64,000 nucleotides of DNA from Thinopyrum elongatum. Taxonomy: Eukaryota; Streptophyta; Magnoliopsida; Poales; Poaceae. Shown one piece after another: positions 22,915-33,236 of the stretch; within the stretch, counting starts at the first letter, position 1; each line of letters starts with the position of its first letter. Location of the stretch: NCBI GenBank assembly GCA_011799875.1, contig CM022300.1, positions 113,101,201-113,165,200 on the forward strand, given 5' to 3'. The position numbers were made by a program, and so were the translations under genes. Below the pieces are notes generated by a model. The model searched no databases. It saw nothing but the letters and a program-made list of their open reading frames with translations, and had not been told where the DNA came from.

Positions 22915-23552
22915 AAGCATGCCTCCTATTTATGATGATTATATTGATGAAAGTGGGTTTGGAAGAGTGTCAACTCTAGTAAGTAATGATCCCACTATTT
23001 TGGAGGGTGTTGAATCTTATTGTAATAATTATGAAAGTGGATTTGGAGAGGTCATGACTTTACTTAGTGATGAATCCACTATTTTGGAAGAGGTTCCAAT
23101 TGATTATGAGAACAAAGTTCCTATCTATGATGGTTATTGTGATGACATGTATGCTATAAAGAATAATGATAACCATGAAACTTGTCATCATGATTTTAAT
23201 TTTCAATTGGATCATGCCTCACATGATAGTTATTTTGTTGAGTTCGCTCCCACTACTATTCATGAGAATAAATTTGACTATGTGGAGAGTAGTAATTTTT
23301 ATGCATGTGGATCATGAAAGTAATGCTTTATGTGATAGTTATATTGTTGAATTCATTCATTATGCTACTGAAAATTATTATGAGAGAGGAATATATGCTT
23401 CTATGTATCTCAATAATATCAAGTTTCCTCTCGATGTGTTGAAAATCTTGAAGTTTTGCTTGTTTTACCTTCCTATGCTAGTTGATTCTTTCTCCCATAA
23501 ATTGTTTGCTCACAAAATACCTATGCATAGGAAGTGGGTTAGGTTTAAATGA
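22915..23552 (+). pseudogene. Gag-position ORF, C-terminal part (plus copy)
   Basis: The frame starting inside the LTR remnant at 22880 continues to a stop at 23317, giving the acidic repeat region (SGFGRV and SGFGEV units, each followed by a T-L-S/V-N/D-D/E motif). A frame change near 23300 then leads to the tail ending at 23552 (HRKWVRFK). It corresponds to the last third of the minus-copy ORF and retains the 40 bases that copy has lost. The protein start, zinc knuckle and basic patch are absent here because of the truncation. Confidence 0.6.
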
Positions 23553-23660
23553 GCTATTCATATGCTTTATGATGCTCTATTTATGTTTCAATTCTTATCT
23601 TTTATGTGAGCATCATTGAAATCATCATGCCTAGCTAGAAAGGCATTAAAGAAAAGCGCT

Positions 23661-23680
23661 TGTTGGGAGACAACCCAACA
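23661..23680 (+). repeat. Conserved hairpin after the gag-like ORF (plus copy)
   Basis: TGTTGGG and CCCAACA form a perfect 7-bp stem with loop AGACAA, preceded by the conserved AAAGCGCT. It has the same position relative to the ORF as in the minus copy and in the element at 28389-34817. Confidence 0.75.
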
Positions 23681-24262
23681 TTTACCCCTACTGTTTTTGT
23701 GTGTTCTAATTATTATTCTACTATAGTAATAATTTTTTATAGCTTTTGTTTCAATAAAGTGCCAAGTAAAACCTTTGGGATGATCTATGGTGATAGTTGA
23801 TTTGATCTTTCTGAAAAACAGAAATTTTTGCGCTCATTGACAGAATTTTAAAATAATCACAGGACGTGATTTTGGTCTGAATTTTTTACATAATATTTAT
23901 ATACAAATTTACCAGGTTTTCCTAATTTTTCAGAATTTTTGGAGTTACAGAAGTTTGGCTAAAGTTCAGATTACTATAGACTGTTCTGTTTTTGACAGAT
24001 TCTGTTTTCATTGTGTTGTTTGCTTATTTTGATGAATCTATGGGTAGTATCGGGAGGTATGAACCATGGAGAAGTTAAAATACAGTAGATATAACACCAA
24101 TATAAAATTGGAATGAGTTTACAATAGTACCTAAAAATGGAGATTTGTTTTATCATACTAACGAATCTCACGAGTTTTTTGTTGAGTTTTGTGTTGTGAA
24201 GCTTTCAAGTTTTGGGTAAAGATTTGATGGACTATGGAATAAGGAGTGACAAGAGCCTAATA

Positions 24263-24344
24263 TTGGGGATGCCCAAGGCACCCCAAGGTAATATTCAAGG
24301 ACAACCAAGCATCTAAGTTTGGGGATGCCCCGGATGGCATCCCC
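24263..24344 (+). repeat. Two further hairpins: TTGGGG and GGGGATGCC stems
   Basis: First, TTGGGG (24263-24268) pairs with CCCCAA (24281-24286). Second, GGGGATGCC (24321-24329) pairs perfectly with GGCATCCCC (24336-24344) over a 6-nt loop. The unrelated-looking but homologous positions in the 28389-34817 element also pair (31416-31445 and 31477-31500). Confidence 0.7.
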
Positions 24345-24524
24345 TCTTTTGTCTTCAATCCATCGGTAAATTTACTTGAGGCTATATTTTTATTCACCAC
24401 ATGAAATGTGTTTTGCTTGGAGCGTCTTGTATTATTTGAGTATTTGATTTTTAGTTTGCCACAATCATCCTTGTTGTACACACCTTTTGAGAGGGACACA
24501 CATTAATCGTGAATTTATTAGAAT

Positions 24525-24662
24525 ACTCTATGTGCTTCACTTATATCTTTTGAGCTAGGCAGTTTCTCTTGTGCTTCACTTATATATTTTTAGAGCACGG
24601 CGGTGGTTTTATTTTGTAGAAATTTATGAACTCTCATGCTTCAATTATATTATTTTGAGAGT
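24525..24662 (+). repeat. Hairpin array with constant TGCTTCACTTA loop (plus copy)
   Basis: Three units carry the motif TGCTTCA-(C/A)-TTATAT. Unit three has a 6-bp stem (ACTCTC 24630-24635 with GAGAGT 24657-24662) and a 21-nt loop. Unit two has CTCT 24566-24569 with AGAG 24592-24595. Unit one has only a 3-bp CTC/GAG stem. The array matches the five-unit array at 31691-31920. Confidence 0.65.
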
Positions 24663-26437
24663 CTTAAAAATAGTATGGCCATTTGCTTAGGTTATGAATT
24701 TGGTCCTAATATGATGGGTATCCAAGAGGGATATAATAAAAACTTTCATAAAGAGCATTGAATATATGAGAAGTTTGATTCCTTGCATTTGTTTTGAGTT
24801 ATAAAGATGGTGATATTAGAGTAATGCTAGTTGTTAATTGTGGATTAGTAGAAATACTTGTGTTAAGGTTTGTGATTCCCGAAGCATGCATGTATGGTCT
24901 ATCGTTATGTGATGAAGTTGGAGATGATTTATTTTTTTATTGTCTTCCTTATTAGTGGCAGTCGGGGATGAGCGATGGTCTTTTCCTACCAATCTATCCC
25001 CCTAGGAGCATGCATATTAGTACTTTGTTTCGATGGCTAATAAATTTTTGCAATAAGTATGTGAGTTCTTTATGACTAATGTTGAGTCCATGGATTATAC
25101 GCACTCTCACCCTTCCACCATTGCTAGCTTCTCTAGTACCGCGCAACTTTCGCCGGTGCATTAAACCGACCATATACCCTTCCTCAAAACAGCCACCATA
25201 CCTACCTATTATAGCATTTCCATAGCCATTCTGAGATATATTGCCATGCAACTTCCACCGTTCCATTTATTATGATGCATACCATCATTGTCATATTGCT
25301 TTGCATGATCATGTAGTTGGCATAGTATTTGTGGCTTGGCCACCGTTCATATTTTTTATACATGTCACTCTAGATCATTGCACATCCCAGTACACCGCCG
25401 GAGGCATTCATATAGAGTCATATTTTTGTTCTAGTATCGAGTTGTAATTCTTGAGTTATAAGTAAATAAAAGTGTGATGATCATCATTATTAGAGCATTG
25501 TCCCATGTGAGGAAAGGATGATGGAGACTATGATTCCCCCAAAAGTCGGGATGAGACTCTGGACTAAAAGAAAAAAAGAGAAAAAAAGAGGCCAAAAAGC
25601 CCAAAAGAAAAAAAGAGAAAAAAAGTAAAAGAAAAAAATAAAAAAAAGAGAGAAAAAGAGAGAAGGGACAATGTTACTATCCTTTTCCACACTTGTGCTT
25701 CAAAGTAGCACCATGTTTTTCATGACAGAGAGTCTCCTATGTTGTCACTTTCATATATTACTAGTGGGAATTTTTCATTATAGAACTTGGCTTGTATATT
25801 CCAATGATGGGCTTCCTCAAAATGCCCTAGGTCTTCGTGAGCAAGCGAGTTGGATGCACACCCACTTAGTTTTCTTTTGAGCTTCCGTACACTTATAGCT
25901 CTAGTGCATCTGTTGCATGGCAATCCCTACTCCTTGCATTGACATCAATTAATGGGCATCTCCATAGCCCGTTGATTAGCCTCGTCAATGTGAGACTTTC
26001 TTTCTTTTTTGTCTTCTTCACACAACCTCCACCATCATGTTCTATTCCACCCATAGTGCTATATCCATGGCTCACGCTCATGTATTGCGTGAAAGTTCAA
26101 AAGGTTTGAGAATGTCAAAAGTATGAAACAATTGCTTGGCTTTTCATCGGGGTTGTGCATGATAAATACGTTGTGTGATGAAGATAGAGCATGACAAGAT
26201 TATATGATTTTGTAGGGATAACTTTCTTTAGCCATGATATTTTGAGAAGACATGATTGCTTTATTAGTATGCTTGAAGTATTATTGTTTTTATGTCAATA
26301 TTAAACTTTTGTTTTGAATCTTATGGATCTGAATATTCATGCCAAACAAAGAAAGATTACATGGATAAACATGTTAGGTAGCATTAACACTTCATAAATT
26401 ATTTCTTTTATCATTTACCTACTCGGGGACGAGCAGA
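24663..26437 (+). other. Non-coding internal region of the Athila-type plus copy
   Basis: No gene seen. It contains an almost pure purine tract at about 25565-25672 (GAAAAAAAGAG-type) and AT-rich sequence. Homologous positions exist in the 28389-34817 element (about 31930-33200), including the shared stretch describing 'GGATATAATAAAAACTTTCAT' at about 24740. Open frames here are short and unsupported. Confidence 0.6.
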
Positions 26438-26455
26438 AATTAAACTTGGGGATGC
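26438..26455 (+). other. Polypurine tract, Athila-type plus copy
   Basis: TTAAACTTGGGGATGC directly precedes the LTR start TGATACGTCTCC at 26456. The same motif with AAGCTTGGGGATGC precedes the 3' LTR at 33237. Confidence 0.7.
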
Positions 26456-27728
26456 TGATACGTCTCCAATGTATCTATAATTTATGAAGTATTCATGCCA
26501 TGTTTACAACAATTTTATATGGTTTTGGTATGATTTGATTAGAACTAACCCGGACTAACGCTGTTTTTAGCAGAACTACCGTGGTGTCGTTTTTTGTGCA
26601 GAAATAAAAGTTCTCGGAATGGGATGAAAATTTACGGTGATTTTTTATGGACCAAAAGAGACCCCTGAAGCATCGGAGCTGGGCCAGGAAGTGACCAAGG
26701 AGGCCACAAGCCTAGGGTGCGCCCCCGGCTTGTGGGCCCCTCGGGCACCCCCTTGACGTGAGACTGACGCCAAAAATTCCTATATATTCCGTAACCTCCA
26801 GAAAGAACCCTAGATGAGAAGTTCCACCGCCGCAAGCCTCTGTAGCCACGAAAAACCAATCAAGACCCTGTTCTGGCACCCTGCCAGAGGGGGAAACCAT
26901 CACTCTTCATCCCGGCGGCCACCATGATGAGGAGGGAGTAGTTCACCCTCGGGGCTGAGGGTATGTACCAGTAGCTATGTGTTTGATCTCTCCCTCTCTC
27001 GTGTTCTTGATTTGGCACGATCTTGATGTACCGCTAGCTTTGTTAATATATTTGGATCTTATGGTGTTCCCCCCTCTCTACCTTCTTGTGATGAATTGAG
27101 TCTTGCTCTTTGAGGTTTCATTATGTTGGATTGAGTATTGGATTTGAGAACGCTTGATGTATGTCTTGCGATGGGATATCTGTGGTGACAATGGGATGTT
27201 CTATTGATTCACTTGATGTATGTTTTGGTACTCAACTCACGGATTCCCGAGGTGACATTAGGGTAATCTATGCATAGGGGTTGATGCACATTTATGTCCT
27301 ACGTTCTCCAATAGAAACTTTGGAGTGATTCTTTGTTGCATGTTGAGGGAGTGTTATATGATCCAATTGTGTTTTCATTGTTGAGAGAATTTGCACTAGT
27401 GAAAGTATGAACCCCAGACCTTGTTTTCAAGCATTGCAATACCGTTTTTGCTCACTTTTGTTACTTGCTACCTTGCTGTTTTTATATTTTCATATTACAA
27501 AAACCTATATCTACTATCCATATTACACTTGTATCAATTGGGGACACAAGAGACTCTTTGTTATTTGGTTGCAGGGTTGTTTGAGAGAGACCATCTTCAT
27601 CCTATGCCTCCCACGGATTGATAAACCTAAGGTCATCCACTTGAGGGAAAATTGCTACTGTCCTACAAAACTCTGCACTTGGAGGCCCACCACGAGTCTA
27701 CAAGAAGAAGGTTGCGTAGTAGATATCA
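26456..27728 (+). repeat. Athila-type 3' LTR (1273 bp)
   Basis: From TGATACGTCTCCAATG to GTAGATATCA. A TATA box candidate TATATATT is at 26781-26788. Upstream of it lies a 9-bp hairpin (CCACAAGCC 26704-26712 with GGCTTGTGG 26727-26735). The last 400 bp match, in reverse, the LTR at 21582-22914. The sequence after 27728 belongs to the copia fragment. Confidence 0.85.
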
Positions 27729-28383
27729 ATCATATCTACTATATGACTCACGTTCGACCTTTCGGTCTCCAGTGTTCCGAGACCATGTCTGTACATGCTA
27801 GTCTCGTCAAGTTTAACCCAAGTATTCTTCATGTGCAAAACTGGCTTACACCCGTTGTATGTGAACGTAGAGTCTATCACACCCGATCATCACGAGGTGC
27901 TTCGAAACGATGAACTTTGGCAACAGTGCATACTCGGGGAGAACACTTTCATCTTGAAATTAAGTGAAGGGATCATCTTATAATGCTACCGTCATTCTAA
28001 GCAAAATAAGATGCATAAAGGATAAACATCACATGCAATCAAAATATGTGACATGATATGGCCATCATCATCTTGTGCTTTTGATCTCCATCTCCAAAGC
28101 ATCAACATGATCTCCATCGTCACCGGCACGATACCTTGATCTCCATCGTTGCGTCGGGGTCGTCTCACCAACTATTGCTTCTACAACTATTGCTAACGCA
28201 TAGCGATAAAGTAAAGCAATTACATGGCGCTTAAGTGATTGACACGCAGGTCATACAATAATTAAAGACAACCCTAAGGCTCCTGCCGGTTGTTGTACTC
28301 ATCAACAGGCAAGTCATGAACTTATTACAAAACATGATCATCTCATACATCAACATATATCATATCACGTCTTGACCATATCA
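27729..28383 (-). mobile_element. BARE/Angela-like copia leader, distal part
   Basis: Minus-strand non-coding leader of the copia element whose LTR is at 35234-36643. It is recognised by continuity: removing 28389-34822 joins ...ATATCACATCA to CACAACATGCCC at 34823, restoring the leader known from memory in wheat Angela/WIS/BARE elements. It is cut on the left by the Athila-type LTR end at 27728. No coding sequence is present; gag would have lain further left. Confidence 0.6.
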
Positions 28384-28388
28384 CATCA

Positions 28389-29981
28389 TGATACGTCTCC
28401 AACGTATCTATAATTTTTGATTATTCTATGCTGTTATATTATCATTCTTGGATGTTTTACAATCATTTTATATCATTTTTTGGTAGTAACCTATTGACAT
28501 AGTGCCAAGTGCCAGTTGTTGTTTTTTGCATGTTTTTTACATCGCAGGAAATCAATACCAAACGGAGTCCAAACGCAGCGAAACTTTTTGTGGATTTTTT
28601 TTGGACCAGAAGACATCCAGTGGGCCGGAGAAGCGCCTGGGGGGTGCTCCAAGGGGAGCACAACCCACCAGGGCGCGCCTGGAGGCCCAGGCGCACCGTG
28701 GTGGGTTGTGCCCACCTCGGGTGCCCCCCGAACCGCCTCTTTGCTCTATAAATACCCCAATATTCCAGAAACCCTAGGAGAGTCGACGAAAATCAATTCC
28801 AGCCACCGCAGAGTCCAGAACCACCAGATCCAATCTAGACACCATCATGGAGGGGTTCACCACTTCCATTGGTGCCTCTCCGATGATGCGTGAGTAGTTC
28901 TTTGTAGACCTACAGGTCCATAGTTAGTAGCTAGATGGCTTTCTCTCTCTCGTTTGATTCTCAATACAATGGTCTCTTGGAGATCAATATGATGTAACTC
29001 TTTTTGCGGTGTGTTTGTTGGGATCCGATGAACTTTAAGTTTATGATCAGATCTATCTTTTTATCCATGAAAGTTATTTGAGTCTTCTTTGATCTCTTAT
29101 ATGCATGATTGCTTATAGCCTCGTATTTCTTCTCCGATATTTGGGTTTTGTTTGGCCAACTTGATCTATTTATCTTGCAATGGGAAGAGGTGCTTTGTAG
29201 TGGGTTCGATCTTACGGTGCTTGATCCCAGTGACAGAAGGGGAACCGACACGTATGTATCGTTGCTACTAAGGATAAAACGATGGGGTCTATTTCTATAT
29301 AAATAGATCTTGTCTACATCATGTCATCGTTCTTATTGCATTACTCCGTTTCTCCATGAACTTAATACACTAGATGCATGCTGGATAGCGGTCGATGTGT
29401 GGAGTAATAGTAGTAGATGCAGGCAGGAGTCGGTCTACTAATCTTGGACGTGATGCCTGTATAATGATCATTGCCTGGATATCGTCATGATTATTTGAAG
29501 TTTTATCAATTGCCCAACAGTAATTTGTTCACCCACCGTTTGCTATTTTTCTCGAGAGAAGCCACTAGTGAAACCTACGGCTCCCGGGTCTCTTTTCCAA
29601 TATATTTGCTTTCAAGATCTGTTTTGCTATTCGCTCTTTTCTTTATTTGCAACTTTTATTTTCAGATTTATTAAACCAAAAATACAAAAATACCTTGCTG
29701 CACTTTATTTTATTTGGTGTTCGATCTATCAATATTTACTACTCTCTCACGTCTGTTTGCCAATTTTTGGCGCCGTTCCCCGAAAGGGATTGACAACCCC
29801 TTTTACACGTCGGGTTGCGAGTATTTGTTATTTGTGTGCAGGTGCTATTTACGTAGTGTTGCTTGGTTCTCCTACTGGTTCGATAACCTTGGTATCATCA
29901 CTGAGGGGAATACCTACCGCCGTTGTGCTGCATCATCCCTTCCTCTTTGGGGAAATACCGACGTAGCTTCAAGCCGCATCA
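28389..29981 (+). repeat. Left LTR of the complete Athila-type element
   Basis: From TGATACGTCTCCAACG to CAAGCCGCATCA. TATAAATA at 28747-28754 is a strong TATA box. A palindrome at about 28656-28710, slightly decayed here, precedes it. Near the end, at 29768-29782, the LTR contains TGGCGCCGTTCCCCG, a primer-site-like sequence inside the LTR itself. Confidence 0.92.
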
Positions 29982-29992
29982 AAAGGAATTTC

Positions 29993-30010
29993 TGGCGCCA
30001 TTGCCGGGGA
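29993..30010 (+). other. Primer binding site (tRNA-Asp type)
   Basis: TGGCGCCATTGCCGGGGA, one mismatch from the expected tRNA-Asp complement, lies 11 bases after the left LTR. Confidence 0.88.
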
Positions 30011-30191
30011 GGATCTTCAACATATACCAGGTTCCTAATCACAAATCTCATCTCCTCACAATTTACATTATTTGCCATTTGCCTCTCGTTTTCCTCTCCC
30101 CCACTTCACAAAATTTTGCTGTTTTATTCGCCCTCTTTTTCGTTCGCCGTTTTCTTGTCAGATCTATTCGCGTTCTTGCTTTCTAGTCACA

Positions 30192-30755
30192 ATGGCTAGT
30201 TTGACCACTCCTCCTTTGTTACCAGATTTTGAAGTTTTATACTTCAAACAAAGACAAGGAGAAAATTTGAAAGATGCTTGGTATAGGCTAATGGAATCCT
30301 ACCATGTTTGCAACTTAAAAGGAGACGCAAAAATTTTGCTTCATAATTTTTATGTAGGATTGTCTTTGCATCATAGATAACTTTTAGATTTTGCCTCAAA
30401 AGGGAATTTTATCGAGCTTGATGTTAATGCTGCCTATGAAATCTTAGAAGGAATTTTGGGGGTTCCACCACAAAAGAAAGGGTTTTCTTTCACCCCAGAG
30501 GGAGTTCAAATGTTGGACAAACTTGGTGATTTGCACAAACATATGGTTGAATTGCAAAAGTATAATGAACCCCTCAAACATCTTAATGGTAGTATCAATC
30601 GCATGAATACTTTAATTACTCTTTGCAATAAGCGATTGGATATTTTAGATCTCAAGATGGTATCTTTCCCTGAGAATTTAGGGAAGCGCAAAGAGCCTCC
30701 CGGGTTTGAGAAAACCCTCACAAAAATTGCCAAAACCACAGATGACAAAACTTAG
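30192..30755 (+). pseudogene. Gag-like ORF of the non-autonomous element, one stop
   Basis: Starts ATGGCTAGTTTGACC and reads about 187 codons to a stop at 30753-30755, interrupted by an in-frame TAA at 30378-30380 where a CAA Gln codon is expected (a single C-to-T change). The first 90 residues carry a Gag capsid-like segment (FKQRQGENLKDAWYRL, then HNFYVGL), of the kind seen near the middle of Athila gag proteins. The rest is rich in Lys and predicted helical. No protease or pol follows. It is much shorter than a normal Athila gag-pol (over 1500 residues). If the stop were read through, it could give a small nucleocapsid-like protein; more likely it is a relic. Confidence 0.7.
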
Positions 30756-30800
30756 ATCCTTGCTTTATGGCTAGCTAGGGGCGTGAAACAATAGCGCTTG

Positions 30801-30816
30801 TTGGGAGGCAACCCAA
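30801..30816 (+). repeat. Conserved hairpin after the gag-like ORF
   Basis: TTGGG and CCCAA flank the loop AGGCAA, 45 bases after the ORF stop and again preceded by AGCGCTTG. Compare 19587-19606 and 23661-23680. Confidence 0.65.
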
Positions 30817-31415
30817 TGAATAAAATTTATTTTTGCTTTTTGCTTTCTGTTCTTGTGTGTTTGCACAATTATGCTACTGTTATAATTGTGTTTTTTGTGT
30901 TTTAATTAATGTTTGTGCCAAGTAAAGCCTTTAGGATTATGTTGGGTGATAGTTGATTTGATCTTGTTGGAAAACAGAAACTTTTGCGTCCAGTAAAACA
31001 ATTTTGAAAATTCACAACAGAGACGAAAAATTCTGAATGTTTTACACAAGTTTGATATACAAATTTCCTATGTTTTCCTAATTTTTCAGAATTTTTGGAG
31101 TTTCAGAAGTATTCGAAATATCCAGATTGCTACAGACTATTCTGTTTTCGACAGATTCTGTTTTCTTTGCGTTGTGTGCTTGTTTTGATGATTCTATGGT
31201 TTTCTTTGATGAGTTTTTGCCATAGAAAAGTTGGAATACAGTAGATATAATGCAAAAACAAAATATGAATTGGTTTTCTACAGTACTTATAGTAGTGATT
31301 TGCTTTCTTATACTAACGGATCTCACGAAGGTTTTGTTGAGTTTTGTGTGATTGAAGTTTTCAAGTTTTGGGTTATCTTACGATGGATGAAGGAATAAGG
31401 AGTAAGAAGAGCCTA

Positions 31416-31500
31416 AGCTTGGGGATTCCCATGGCATCCCAAGCTATTATCTAAAGAGAAGCAAGCAACTAAGCTTGGGGATGCCCCAAGTGGCATCCCC
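31416..31500 (+). repeat. Two hairpins: AGCTTGGG and GGGGATGCC stems
   Basis: AGCTTGGG (31416-31423) pairs with CCCAAGCT (31438-31445). GGGGATGCC (31477-31485) pairs with GGCATCCCC (31492-31500) over a 6-nt loop. Both stems are perfect and correspond to those at 24263-24344. Confidence 0.75.
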
Positions 31501-31690
31501 TCTTTCTTCTAACGACCATCGGTATTTTACTCGAAGCTATATTTTTATTCGTCACATACTATGAGTTTTTGCTTGGAGCGTCTTGTATGATATGAGTCTT
31601 TGCTTTTTTTGCTTTATGTTCTAAGTTATAAATCCTTGCTGGACACATCTATTTGAGAGAGCCAAAATTATGCCATGACTTGTTAGAATT

Positions 31691-31920
31691 GCTCTCTATG
31701 CTTCACTTAAATTTTTATGAGCTATGGATTTGCTCTAGTGCTTCACTTATATCTTTTTGAGCAGGGCGTGCTTTAGTATTTTTTGAAGAAATGCTCTCAT
31801 GCTTCACTTAGATTTATTTGGGAGTTAGTAATTTTTTAAGAAATTCTCTCTTGCTTCACTTAAATTAATTTGAGAGAAAGAAGTATTATGCTCATGTTCT
31901 TCACTTATATTTGTTTGAGC
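31691..31920 (+). repeat. Five-unit hairpin array with constant loop motif
   Basis: Five units with (T/G)GCTTCACTTA or TTCTTCACTTA in the loop. Stems: GCTC/GAGC (31691-31694, 31719-31722); TGCTC/GAGCA (31731-31735, 31759-31763); CTCTC/GGGAG with one G-U pair (31794-31798, 31820-31824); TTCTCTC/GAGAGAA (31844-31850, 31872-31878); GCTCA/TGAGC (31890-31894, 31916-31920). Loops are 24, 23, 21, 21 and 21 nt. Confidence 0.75.
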
Positions 31921-33219
31921 TTATCAAAGCAACACATGAAAATTAGTTCCAAAGTGATAGATATCCAAGAAGGATATAATAAAAACTTTCATGAAGATCA
32001 TTGGACAAAATAAACTTGATTCCTTGTAATAGTTTTGAGATATGATGATGTGATATGTGAGTTATGTTGATGAGTAATTGTGCTTTAATAAGAATATTGG
32101 TGTTAAGGTTTGTGATTCCCTATGCAAACATGAAAGTCAATAGTCATGCAATAAAATTATATCCTACTTGTGGTGCATTATTCGGTGTTAATTATGCTTA
32201 ATGCTCGCTTATGAGATTATTCGTTTTTTGGTTGGTCACTTCTCAATCTTTTGCTAGCCTTCATTTTGCACTAAGTATGATCACTACTTGTGCATCCAAA
32301 ACCCTTTAAACCAGTTTTGCCACATGAGTCCACTATATCTACCTATATGCGGTATTCTTTTGCCGTTCTAAGCAAATTTGTATGTGCCATCTCTAATTTT
32401 CAAAATAAACTTCTCTTTTGTGTGTTTGTACCGCTCGCGAGGCGGTGAGGGGTGGCTAATATTTTCCATGCTAGATGTGTTATTCTCACGATGAGTGTTT
32501 ATTCACTTATCATTGCACGAGAGTAAGGCAAAGGTATTAGGGATGCCTAGTCCCGAAATGAAAAATGAATTTACTTTATGTTGTTAAATAATAAATTCCT
32601 TGGAAAGTGTTGGTATGGAGGGCACCCGTGGATACGGCTAGCCATGGAAAGTGAAAGAAATGGTGGAAAAAGGAATAAACTTTATTTTCTGTTTGGGAAC
32701 CGCCTATGATATATCTAGCATGGAAAGTGTTGGGAACTCTAAGTCATTTTCGTTGGTGGGAAAAGCACACCTCCCAAAATGTTTTTATCTCTAAGTTTTT
32801 CGCTTTGAGCTCTGGCACCTCTACAAATCCCTACTTCCCTCTGCGAAGGGCCTTTCTTTACTTTATGCAATTTTTATTCGAGTCTCCATCTTCTCTTATA
32901 AAGCACCAACTAGGGGGCACTATGATCGTACTTGAGCATTGGGTGTAGTTAATATGCGAGTGTGTTTCATGAATGGATCAATGGTTGAGCATGACGGGCT
33001 AGGGATAACTTATTTTAGCATTGATATTTTGAAAGACATAGTTGCTTGTTGATATGCTTGAGTATTTAAGTCATCATGTCAAAACTAGACTATTGCTTTG
33101 AATCATATAAAAGTCCAAATGTCCATGCTATAAAGGAAAGAATATGAGATGACATGTTAGGCAGCATTCCACATCAAAAATTCTGTTTTTATCATTTACC
33201 TACTCGAGGACGAGTAGGA
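31921..33219 (+). other. Non-coding internal region of the complete Athila-type element
   Basis: No gene seen. AT-rich sequence between the hairpin array and the polypurine tract. The longest frame (32706-32948) has no recognisable features. Confidence 0.65.
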
Positions 33220-33236
33220 ATTAAGCTTGGGGATGC
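33220..33236 (+). other. Polypurine tract of the complete Athila-type element
   Basis: ATTAAGCTTGGGGATGC directly precedes the right LTR. The core AAGCTTGGGGAT also appears at 31415-31426 and 31471-31482. Confidence 0.75.

Larger units (their letters stand above)
22915..27728 (+). mobile_element. Non-autonomous Athila-type element, plus copy (5' truncated)
   Basis: Begins abruptly inside the gag-like ORF (homologous to about residue 355 of the minus copy). It continues through the post-ORF hairpin, long non-coding internal sequence with hairpins, the polypurine tract and a full 3' LTR (26456-27728). It lies head to head with the minus copy, so 18941 to about 20330 and 22915 to about 24327 form a large inverted repeat. 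The 5' LTR and primer site are missing. Confidence 0.8.

Noticed and set aside
25490..25690. 66-codon minus-strand frame, Phe/Ser-rich
   Set aside because: Pure by-product of the purine tract at 25565-25672.
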